A stretch of 64,000 bases of DNA, taken from positions 1 through 64,000 of the forward strand of contig NZ_BKZV01000007.1 of the NCBI RefSeq assembly GCF_008974285.1, in the 5' to 3' direction. This document shows positions 56,609 to 64,000 of this stretch, piece by piece (position 1 is the first letter of the stretch; the number at the start of each line of letters is the position of its first letter). A program made the translations under genes and the position numbers. This stretch comes from Thermogemmatispora aurantia. Lineage in GTDB: Bacteria; Chloroflexota; Ktedonobacteria; Ktedonobacterales; Ktedonobacteraceae. The notes below the pieces were generated by a model that was given only the letters and a program-made list of their open reading frames with translations, had not been told where the DNA came from and searched no databases.

Positions 56609-57964
56609 TTGAAACAGGTAGTAGCTGATGCAGAGGTCCGTTCCCTCTCCAACTGGCGTATGATTCTCTGTTGCGGCCTGTTGACCCTGGTTGGGTTAAA
56701 TCTCCGATCCATCATCCTCGGAGTCCCTCCAGTGCTACCACTGGTGCAGCATGATCTGGCGCTCTCTTATTTCGAGGTTGGCCTGTTGACGGCGCTCCCG
56801 CCGCTGACTCTTGGCGCAAGCGCCTGGTCGCTTGGCCTTGTTGTCGAGCGCCTTGGAGAGCGGACCTGCGTCGCCCTTGGTCTGCTTCTGCTTGGTATAG
56901 GGGCGATCCTGCGAGCCTTGTGGCCGTCGGCGGTGACGCTCTTTTGCTTTACCCTGCTGCTCTGTCTTGGCATCGTGCTTGCTCAGACAGCCGTCCCACC
57001 TCTGGCGCGCCACTGGTTCCCGCGCTCCGTGGGCCTGGTAACGGCCCTCTTCAGCGACGGCCTCATCATCGGCGAAGCGCTGGCTGCTGGACTAACCGTG
57101 CCCCTGATGCAGCGCTTCTTTGGTCCTGGCAACTGGCGAGCCACCTTTATTTTTTGGGGAGTGCCAGCGCTTGTCCTGCTACTGGGCTGGCTGGTGTTCG
57201 CGCCACGTACACCGGGCAGACAGCTTCGAGAGCCGCCACCAGCGCCTCCAGCACCCCAGCCGGCGATAACGCAGCGATCCGCTCAGGAAGCAGAGGCTCA
57301 TCTTGGAAAGGCAAGGCAAGGGCGACGTGTTAATGCCTGGCACCTGGGCATCTTGCTGGGCGGAGGAAGCCTTATCTATTTCGGCATGAATGCCTGGATT
57401 GCCCCCTATAACGCAGCCCTACAACGAGCAGCCGTCACGCCCCTGGTGCTGGGCGTTCTCAACACCGCTCAGCTCCCATCGAGTCTGGCGGTTACTCTTT
57501 TCGCCCAGCAATTGGCGGGGAGGCGCTGGCCCTTTATTGGGGCAGGCATCGTTTGTGCCATCTCCCTCATAGGCTGGCTCCTCTCGCCTGCCGGGCTGGA
57601 AGTTATCTGGGCGGCTCTCATTGGCGCTGGCTCCGCCCTCGTTTTCACCCTCGGAGTAGCATTGCCCGCTTTGCTGGCCTCGCCCAGTGAAGTCGCTCGT
57701 CTGACCGGCATGACCCTCTCGCTCACCTATGCAGTGGCCTTCATTGGTCCACTCATTGGCGGAGCCCTCTGGGACCACCTCGGGGTGCCGGCTCTTGCTT
57801 TTCTTCCTGTCCTTATCGCCTGTCTATTGCTGATCATGCTGGGGGCTTTGCTGCCCGAGCGCCGACCAGATCGAGAGGCCCTGCTCGATGCCGGGCAATG
57901 CCAGATCGGCCTGGTCGGGAGTGGTGCCAACCAGGAGCAACCGACCCCACCAACCGCCTCGTAG
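56609..57964 (+). CDS. MFS transporter, CynX/NimT-like
   Basis: About 451 residues, 12 membrane segments. The start appears to be TTG 56609, since GGAG lies 7 nt upstream and no in-frame ATG precedes the first helix (MILCCGLLTLVGLNLRSIIL). LNLRSxILGVPPVLP and PPLARHWFPRSVGLVTALF recall cyanate/2-nitroimidazole-type transporters. Substrate unknown. A Pro/Ala/Gln-rich loop separates the two halves. Divergent from the fluoride-controlled antiporter gene. Confidence 0.87.
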   Translation: MKQVVADAEVRSLSNWRMILCCGLLTLVGLNLRSIILGVPPVLPLVQHDLALSYFEVGLLTALPPLTLGASAWSLGLVVERLGERTCVALGLLLLGIGAILRALWPSAVTLFCFTLLLCLGIVLAQTAVPPLARHWFPRSVGLVTALFSDGLIIGEALAAGLTVPLMQRFFGPGNWRATFIFWGVPALVLLLGWLVFAPRTPGRQLREPPPAPPAPQPAITQRSAQEAEAHLGKARQGRRVNAWHLGILLGGGSLIYFGMNAWIAPYNAALQRAAVTPLVLGVLNTAQLPSSLAVTLFAQQLAGRRWPFIGAGIVCAISLIGWLLSPAGLEVIWAALIGAGSALVFTLGVALPALLASPSEVARLTGMTLSLTYAVAFIGPLIGGALWDHLGVPALAFLPVLIACLLLIMLGALLPERRPDREALLDAGQCQIGLVGSGANQEQPTPPTAS

Positions 57965-58092
57965 ATCGCTGGCGGAATGGTTATCGTCGTCCATTGCCCC
58001 GCTGGGGCCAGGACCTGTTGCAATTCTTGCCTGATGCGCTATCATGAGGAAAGACAAGGAAACAGAGATTAGCGAGGGAGGTTACTCAAGCC

Positions 58093-58866
58093 ATGTGCTA
58101 CGATGACAATGCTCGTCCACCCGTGCCAGATGGGGCGGATGGGCAAGCTCAAGGAGAAGACCTGGTTCTCACTGCCGCGGATGGCAACCGCTTTGCGGCC
58201 TACTTTGCCCGTCCTGCGGCCCCCACGGGAGCGCAGGTGATCATCTATCCTGACGTCCGTGGCTTGCATCAATTCTACAAAGAGCTAGCTCTGCGCTTTG
58301 CCGACATTGGCATCGCCGCCATCGCGCTCGACTATTTTGGAAGGACCGCCGGATTAACAGCGCGCGACGATTCCTTTGAATTCTGGCCCCATGTCCAGCA
58401 GCTCAAGCTAGAGAACTTCTTTCTGGATGTGAGGGCAGCTCTCGACTACCTGCGCAGCCACGCCAGTGCCGAGGGAGCGACCTTCCCCGTTGGCTTCTGT
58501 ATGGGTGGCAGTTTAACCATCCTCTCGGGCTGCGATCGCTCCTTCGGCTTTGCCGGTCTGATAGCCTTTTATGCAGGGCTGAGCCGCCCAATTGCGGGTA
58601 ATGGCACGGCACTGGAGCGTGCCGATCAACTGGTTTATCCGCTGCTCGGCCTCTTTGGAGGCGCGGATCAAGGCATTCCTGTCAGCCAGGTGCACGAGCT
58701 AGAGGAAAAACTACGCCAACGCGGCCTTGAGCACCAGATTCACATCTATGAAGGGGCGCCCCATAGTTTCTTTGACCGTCGCTACAGCGAGTATGCCGAA
58801 GCCTGTGCCGATGCCTGGCAGCGCGTCCGCGACTTCATTGCCGCCCATAGCCATAGCCGTACCTAG
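58093..58866 (+). CDS. Dienelactone hydrolase family protein
   Basis: 257 residues, alpha/beta hydrolase. Nucleophile Cys in VGFCMGG (about 137), Asp in FGGADQGIP, His in GAPHSFFDRR: the Cys-Asp-His triad typical of DLH. N-terminal strand region VIIYPDVRGLHQFYKELA. Hydrolyses enol-lactones or other small esters; true substrate unknown. GGGAGG is about 11 nt before ATG 58093. Confidence 0.92.
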   Translation: MCYDDNARPPVPDGADGQAQGEDLVLTAADGNRFAAYFARPAAPTGAQVIIYPDVRGLHQFYKELALRFADIGIAAIALDYFGRTAGLTARDDSFEFWPHVQQLKLENFFLDVRAALDYLRSHASAEGATFPVGFCMGGSLTILSGCDRSFGFAGLIAFYAGLSRPIAGNGTALERADQLVYPLLGLFGGADQGIPVSQVHELEEKLRQRGLEHQIHIYEGAPHSFFDRRYSEYAEACADAWQRVRDFIAAHSHSRT

Positions 58867-58887
58867 GCCCTCCTCACTCAGAAAACC

Positions 58888-60042
58888 TCATGAGGTTGCT
58901 ACGCTTCTCTGCCTGGTTTCGCAGGCCATTCCCTGTGAGACCAGATAAGGGAAGCGCAGCGCCTCCTGCAAGCTACCTGTCTGGCGGTAGTGCTTGATCA
59001 TCTGCTGAGCAGGTGTCTGACGCTGTTCCAGAAGCGCGAAAAGCGGTTCCAGCAATGAGTAGTTCTCATCCTCGCTTAAGGCTTGTGCAGCAGCTGTCAG
59101 GATCTGCTGTGCCCCCTCGAAAATTGTCTCGTCCTCAAAACCGCGCAGAGCCGCGCGCTGATGAAGGTTAGCATCGGGCACAGTGGCTCGTCCGGGCAGA
59201 GTATCATCGAGTGTCAGGCCCTTGAGGAGAGCCAGCAGTGCGGCATAGAGCGAGAAATCCGCGCAGCTATCACAGGCTTTGAATTCCAGCCGCCCTATCT
59301 CTGCCGGAATACGTGCCAGCTTCGTCAGCGAAGGGTTGCTATAGAGTAACTTGGTCTCATCCGCGATGAAGACCAGCGCTGCTGGACGTTGGCCAGTACG
59401 CAGAAATGTACGCACAGAGAGTCCTTCCCAGAGCTTGCCCTCGTAAAAGGGCGAGCTGAAGCTAAATGGCACGATATAGGGACTATAATAGGTCAATTTA
59501 CGCCCCCGATCGATCAGCAGTTCTGTCGACCAGCTCGGGCAAGACAGGCTGAGATCGGGGCCGTAGGTCAGAAAGGTGCTCAGGGCGGTGCGATCTTCTG
59601 GCGAGCGATCCAGCAGGCGCCATTCATAAGAATTGAGCGGAGGATCGAGAATGAGGCAGGTTTGATAGGGGTTATAGCTCGTCAAGACCGGAGTGAAGCC
59701 GTGGCGAGCAGCTACCTGGCAAAGGAGAGCGAAACTCTCTTGCAACTCGTCAATAGCGCTCTCGATGTCAGGATGAATGGTCGTCCTGATTTCTATTCCC
59801 TTTGGAAGGCAGGTCAACCACTCGCCTTCAGGGCTGAGCCGCTCCAGAGCTTCAAGGTACCAACGCTTGAGACGAATACCGGCATCGCCGATACGCAGCT
59901 GCTGTTCATCGCCGGGATAGAGCGGCAGCTCTTCAACCACGGCCTGAAGCAGGCTATAAGGAGTCGAAACGAAATCCACAAAGCGTCCATTGTGGTCAAC
60001 AAAAGCCACCTCGTGTTCAATACCAAAGCAGAAATTGCTCAT
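58888..60042 (-). CDS. Glutamate-cysteine ligase-like carboxylate-amine ligase
   Basis: 384 residues. Begins FGIEHEVAFVD, the GCS2/GshA-type metal- and ATP-site start, and has EIRTTIHPDIESAIDELQ and LEFKACDSCADFSLYAALLA (substrate region of the family). Would form a gamma-glutamyl or similar amide bond using ATP. No glutathione synthetase is adjacent, so the product may be another gamma-glutamyl compound. AAGGAC precedes ATG 60042. Confidence 0.8.
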   Translation of the reverse strand: MSNFCFGIEHEVAFVDHNGRFVDFVSTPYSLLQAVVEELPLYPGDEQQLRIGDAGIRLKRWYLEALERLSPEGEWLTCLPKGIEIRTTIHPDIESAIDELQESFALLCQVAARHGFTPVLTSYNPYQTCLILDPPLNSYEWRLLDRSPEDRTALSTFLTYGPDLSLSCPSWSTELLIDRGRKLTYYSPYIVPFSFSSPFYEGKLWEGLSVRTFLRTGQRPAALVFIADETKLLYSNPSLTKLARIPAEIGRLEFKACDSCADFSLYAALLALLKGLTLDDTLPGRATVPDANLHQRAALRGFEDETIFEGAQQILTAAAQALSEDENYSLLEPLFALLEQRQTPAQQMIKHYRQTGSLQEALRFPYLVSQGMACETRQRSVATS

Positions 60043-60527
60043 CTATCTTGTCCTTTGCCTGAAATAGAAGACCACAAGAGAGAGCTACCTGGGAGTCGCC
60101 TTGTAGTGGGAGAGGGGAGGTCTGCCTCCGCCAGCTACCAACCACCTGGGAGGAAAAGTGCTCTTCCCTTGCGGTAGTGCAAGGAACGATCCCAAATCAG
60201 AGTAAGCAACTCAGATATTAGCATGACCTAACATTGACGTCAAGGGGAAAGGCACTTCTGGCATAGCGCGTAGTATCAGGAATAGATCATTGTGCGATAC
60301 GCACGAGCAATCAGCCGGCGGCGATGAGATAGCTGGAGAAGGGACAGATCAGAGTCACGAGAGGGGGTGGCGTAATGAGGGAGTGGCTGGTATAGCAAGT
60401 AAGCAAGCGAATGGACCTTTCTCTGTTCTCTCTTGCTTTTGAGCAGGAGCGCAGGATAGAATACAATACTGGCTCTTGCACTGCGCTATTGGTGAGCGCA
60501 GGAAGAGGGTCTGCCGCTATTACACCT
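60043..60527. other. Divergent intergenic
   Basis: About 370-490 bp depending on the MFS start. Contains TATAGGC-like AT-rich patches but no promoter pair or structure I can support. Confidence 0.35.
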
Positions 60528-61832
60528 ATGACTGCAAATAAACGATATCAGCGAACGTCGGTCCTTCAGCGTTTTATCAAGTCAGTTCTCGACAGTCCTG
60601 GCTTCCGCAACCGAACTCTGCTTGCCATCTCCTTTTCTGTGCTTGGGGCCTATATAGGCACAGCAATGATCAACCCTGTGCGCGTTCTTTACGCCCAGGA
60701 GCACGGTGCCTCATTACCGATTATTGGCGCGATGGCCTCAGCCTACCTGGTTTCTGACTTTCTCTTTGGCTACCCGTTAGGCTGGCTAGCCGATCGCTGG
60801 GGACGCAAGCAGGTGATCCTCATCGGCATGGCGGCGCAAGCATTACTCTCCGCGCTCTATCTCCCCGTCTCCGATCCGGTCCTCTTTATCGTTCTGCGCT
60901 TCCTGGAAGGAATCGCAGCGGCCTCCCTGCTGCCGGCGGCGCGGGCGTTACTCATTGATGCCGTGCCTGTTGAGCAGCAAGGTGAAGCATTTGGAGTCTT
61001 TAACGCCTTTTTCAATGCCAGTTTTCTACTTGGGCCGGCGCTTGGGGGATTGATAGCCTCCCTAGGCTACAGCTGGGCTTTTATAGGGGCGATTTTCATC
61101 CGGCTGGTAGGTATCGTTCTTGTTATGCTGCTCATTCGGAAGGAACCACAGGCTCGCTCCCGCAATGCAAAGCAGCCTGCCCTCGGTAGTGTCTTCAAGG
61201 AGTTATTTGCCTGGCCGCTGCTCGCTTCCTATCTAATTGCCTTTGGGGACTATCTCTATTTAGGCTTTGATCTCACCCTGACGCCAGTCTGGATGCATGA
61301 TCACTTGCAGGCTTCCGTGGCCCTGATTGGCCTAACTTACACCGCCTGGGCGGTGCCGAACACGATTTGCTCCCCGCTTGGGGGGAAAGTGGCTGATCGC
61401 CGGCGGCGTTCCACACTGATCTTAATCTTTGGTCTGGCCCAGGTGCCGCTCTACTTCCTCTATGGAATGCTAAGTCAGGCCCTGTTGGCCTTGCTGTTAT
61501 TCGCCGTGCATGGGATCGTTTATGCCTTTGTCCAGCCGGCCATTGATGCTCATCTGGCAGCCTTTTCTGGAAATCACGTGCGCGCACGTATTCAGGGTCT
61601 CTACAGCACGATAGGTCTGATCGGCGCCTTTGTCGGAAGCAATCTGTTCATTCCTCTTTACCTGGTCAACTTCCGCTTTCCCTGGTTTATGATGGGACTG
61701 TGCTATGGTCTCTGTATCCTCGTTGGAGGGCTGATCATTCGGCGCCAGGAGACCAAAAATCTACCCCGGTCTCAGGTGCTGCAAGAGGATCAGGCCAAGG
61801 TGGTGACCTTGGGATCAGACTCTCATCCCTAG
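60528..61832 (+). CDS. MFS efflux-type transporter
   Basis: About 434 residues from ATG 60528 (MTANKRYQ); no start has a good Shine-Dalgarno site and ATG 60411 would give 473 residues. Twelve segments with loop-2 motif GWLADRWGRKQVI and its second-half copy GGKVADRRRRSTLI. Typical drug/metabolite efflux layout; substrate unknown. It is followed 60 bp later by the CapA gene in the same direction. Confidence 0.87.
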   Translation: MTANKRYQRTSVLQRFIKSVLDSPGFRNRTLLAISFSVLGAYIGTAMINPVRVLYAQEHGASLPIIGAMASAYLVSDFLFGYPLGWLADRWGRKQVILIGMAAQALLSALYLPVSDPVLFIVLRFLEGIAAASLLPAARALLIDAVPVEQQGEAFGVFNAFFNASFLLGPALGGLIASLGYSWAFIGAIFIRLVGIVLVMLLIRKEPQARSRNAKQPALGSVFKELFAWPLLASYLIAFGDYLYLGFDLTLTPVWMHDHLQASVALIGLTYTAWAVPNTICSPLGGKVADRRRRSTLILIFGLAQVPLYFLYGMLSQALLALLLFAVHGIVYAFVQPAIDAHLAAFSGNHVRARIQGLYSTIGLIGAFVGSNLFIPLYLVNFRFPWFMMGLCYGLCILVGGLIIRRQETKNLPRSQVLQEDQAKVVTLGSDSHP

Positions 61833-61892
61833 TCAAGGCTGCCGTCTAGCCTCGCTCTTCGTTCCCCTCTCTTGCAACTGGAGGAGGAAGGC

Positions 61893-62909
61893 ATGGTAGC
61901 TTCATCGAACAACGCCAGACTGTTTCGACTTCTGTTCCTGGGCGATGTCATGCTTGGACGCCTAATGAACCAGGTCCTGCAGCAAGTTGAAGCGACCTAT
62001 CCCTGGGGAGATACTCTCCCGCTTCTGTTACAGGCGGATGTGTGTATCTGTAATCTGGAGTGTGTTCTCGCTGATACAGGTAGCCCCTGGTCGCTCACAC
62101 CAAAGGTCTTCCACTTCCGTTCAGACACGCGCAACGTGGCGGCGTTACAGGAGGCGCACATCAAGGCAGTCTCATTGGCGAATAATCATACACTCGACTT
62201 TGGCTACGAGGCTCTGCTGCAGATGCTTGCTGTACTGCGCCGGGCCGGCATTCACTTTGCTGGTGCAGGGAGCAATAGCGCAGAGGCCAGGCAGCCTGCT
62301 CTCTGGGAAACAGCTGGTCAGAAACTGGGGCTGCTGGCACTCACCGATAACGAGCCGGCTTGGGAGGCTGGCCCTGAGCGGCCCGGTATCTGGTATATGC
62401 CGATGGCCCTGAGCGACCCGCGGGCTGCAGAGCTGCGCGCTGCGCTCAGGGCTGTGCGCGCTCAAGTTGATTGGCTGATTGTTTCCCTGCACTGGGGTGG
62501 CAATTGGGGCGGTACTCCACCAGCAGAACATCGAGCTTTCGCGCACGCGCTCATCGATGCGGGGGCGGATATTGTTTATGGCCATTCCCCTCATGTCGTA
62601 CGTGGTATTGAGATCTATCGAGGGCGCCCGGTGCTCTATAGTTGTGGCGACTTTGTCGACGATTACGCCGTTGAGCCGCGTGGGCGCAACGATCTTAGCT
62701 TCATCTTTAGCATTGAAATTGTCGGATCTCAGCTCATGCGCCTGCGGCTCTACCCGACGGTGATACGGGCTTTCCAGGCCCGGAGAGCCCACGGCTCCGA
62801 TCGTGAGGAGCTTGTTACCACTATGCTGCGCCTCTGCTCCCTGCTGGGCACAGCTGCGCGTTGGTCTGAACGAGAAGCTTGCCTGGAAATAGAGGTGGTC
62901 AGGGTATGA
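61893..62909 (+). CDS. CapA-family metallophosphatase-like protein
   Basis: About 338 residues from ATG 61893, with GGAGGAGGAAGG upstream. Metal-site motifs: FLGDVMLGR, CICNLECVL, SLANNHTLDFG, LHWGGNWGGTP and GHSPHVV. CapA/PGA_cap proteins act in poly-gamma-glutamate capsule export/attachment or in related phosphoesterase roles. No capB/capC neighbours and no signal peptide, so a capsule role is uncertain. Confidence 0.9.
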   Translation: MVASSNNARLFRLLFLGDVMLGRLMNQVLQQVEATYPWGDTLPLLLQADVCICNLECVLADTGSPWSLTPKVFHFRSDTRNVAALQEAHIKAVSLANNHTLDFGYEALLQMLAVLRRAGIHFAGAGSNSAEARQPALWETAGQKLGLLALTDNEPAWEAGPERPGIWYMPMALSDPRAAELRAALRAVRAQVDWLIVSLHWGGNWGGTPPAEHRAFAHALIDAGADIVYGHSPHVVRGIEIYRGRPVLYSCGDFVDDYAVEPRGRNDLSFIFSIEIVGSQLMRLRLYPTVIRAFQARRAHGSDREELVTTMLRLCSLLGTAARWSEREACLEIEVVRV

Positions 62910-63193
62910 GCCTGGCCTGTGAGACGGCCTCTGGCTGCTGCCGCTGCTCTCCTCTCTGTGTGTAGGCGCCGCTGAGGGGCGACGTCAGGCTCAGCAGATA
63001 GCTCGACAATGACGACTCAACCATTGTGTACCATCCCAGCCTCGGTCAGAGCTTTCTTTATCCATATCTTTATAAGCACCTGCACCCGTTCTCTACCTCA
63101 GAGCGCTATTCTCTTAATTAAACAGAACACGGCCAGTATCTGACAACGGCTGTACACACGCTGTCTCTACGCTCTGTGGAGGGAGGATGCTCA

Positions 63194-63868
63194 ATGGCGG
63201 TTCTCGCTGAACCTCGTTTGCAAATCCCTGTTGACCCTGGCTACCTGCGCCTCAAACGACTGGTCGATGTAACCGTTACCCTGGCTTTGTTGCCTCTACT
63301 CCTGGCGGTGATGGGGGTGATAGCCGTCCTGATCCGGCTCGATTCGTCTGGCCCTGTCTTCTTCCGCCAAAAGCGCCTGGGATTGAACGGTAAGGAATTT
63401 ACGCTGCTGAAGTTCCGCTCGATGTATGCCAATAGCGATGATTATCTGCATCGCGAGGCTATCAGGCGTTATATGAACGGTGATCGGCTCAGCAGTAGCC
63501 AGCAGGCTGCCAATCCTTACAAGTTGAACGATGATCCGCGCATTACGAGAATCGGTCGTCTGCTCCGCCGTACTAGTCTGGATGAATTACCACAGTTCTT
63601 TAATGTGCTGCACGGAGAGATGTCGCTCGTCGGACCACGCCCTCCCCTGCCTTATGAGGTGGAACAGTATAGTGAACGGGACTGGCTGCGCCTCGCAGGC
63701 AAGCCTGGCCTGACTGGCTACTGGCAAGTCTATGGACGCAGCAAGGTCGATTTTAAGACGATGGTTGAGATGGATATTGCTTATCTGCAACGCCAATCGA
63801 TCTGGGAAGATCTCAGGCTCATCGCTTTGACCCCACTGGTGATGCTGAGCGGTCGTGGCGGTGCCTGA
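63194..63868 (+). CDS. Short polyprenyl-phosphate sugar phosphotransferase
   Basis: About 224 residues from ATG 63194, with GGAGGGAGGA upstream. One N-terminal membrane hairpin (about 22-45), then FFRQKRLGLNGKEF, LLKFRSMYAN, LDELPQFFNVLHGEMSLVGP and GLTGYWQVYGRS: the minimal catalytic unit of the PglC/WcaJ/EpsL type. It moves a sugar-1-phosphate onto undecaprenyl phosphate to begin a glycan, and is an alternative to the long form at 21015. It is likely the start of another glycan cluster beyond the right edge. Confidence 0.93.
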   Translation: MAVLAEPRLQIPVDPGYLRLKRLVDVTVTLALLPLLLAVMGVIAVLIRLDSSGPVFFRQKRLGLNGKEFTLLKFRSMYANSDDYLHREAIRRYMNGDRLSSSQQAANPYKLNDDPRITRIGRLLRRTSLDELPQFFNVLHGEMSLVGPRPPLPYEVEQYSERDWLRLAGKPGLTGYWQVYGRSKVDFKTMVEMDIAYLQRQSIWEDLRLIALTPLVMLSGRGGA

Positions 63869-64000
63869 GCCTTTGGCCTCTTTCTTTTGTGGCTATTGTT
63901 TACCGCTGTAGATGCTCACCTCTTACTAGAGACTGCCTTCTCTCTGTGTCTTCGTCTCTTCCATCCATCCACTCATCCGGAAAGGGCAAGGACGCCCGTC

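Overview
The window is about 60% GC and looks like a Chloroflexota genome, most likely class Ktedonobacteria (a Thermogemmatispora-like organism). That placement rests on gene content only: large exopolysaccharide and non-ribosomal peptide loci, Ro60 with Y RNAs, and a GH1/LacI pair. It is a guess to be tested by database search. I saw no transposase, CRISPR array or ordinary tRNA/rRNA gene.

Layout. (1) 1-8319, minus strand: a small split NRPS system. A stand-alone A-PCP protein (binding-pocket residues read as the leucine code), a cytochrome P450, a C-A-PCP module, and the start of a further C-domain protein running off the left edge. The middle A domain has a strongly purine/pyrimidine-skewed sequence and shares a 123-bp identical block with the edge gene. 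(2) 8684-27789, minus strand: an exopolysaccharide operon. It holds DegT aminotransferase, Gfo/Idh oxidoreductase and nucleotide-sugar dehydrogenase (2,3-diamino-uronate type precursors), GT4 enzymes, a polyprenyl phosphosugar transferase, a Wzz/BY-kinase, an O-antigen-ligase-like polymerase, a C5-epimerase-like/GT4 fusion, a flippase, two paralogous GT4s, a deacetylase-like protein and a secreted TIM-barrel-like protein. (3) 28648-32890: a small winged-helix protein, a LarA-family protein, an XRE-GAF regulator and an SDR oxidoreductase. (4) 32939-37866, minus strand: the most unusual locus. One sigma-70-type promoter precedes a 73-residue possible beta-grasp protein, then at least four tandem structured RNAs, then a Ro60/TROVE-VWA protein, an unknown protein and a ThiF/E1-like enzyme. 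The RNAs have terminal helices that covary, and one contains a nearly complete circularly permuted tRNA elbow, so they are read as Y RNAs. (5) 37952-41339: mntH, a universal stress protein and a DtxR/MntR regulator. (6) 41530-46377: zinc-ribbon membrane protein, GH1 beta-glucosidase, and a LacI regulator with two operators on its own promoter. (7) 46466-51586: a branched-chain amino-acid type ABC transporter. (8) 52010-53533: cobS-cobU. (9) 53607-63868: MFS transporters, a fluoride riboswitch with terminator in front of a frameshifted cation/H+ antiporter, dienelactone hydrolase, a GCS2-like ligase, CapA and a short sugar-phosphate transferase.

How they fit together: regions 1 and 2 are biosynthetic (peptide, surface polymer); region 4 looks like an RNA-scaffold system coupled to ubiquitin-like activation; regions 5-9 are mostly transport with visible local control (MntR-like palindrome, LacI operators, fluoride riboswitch). 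All motifs and structures were read by eye.
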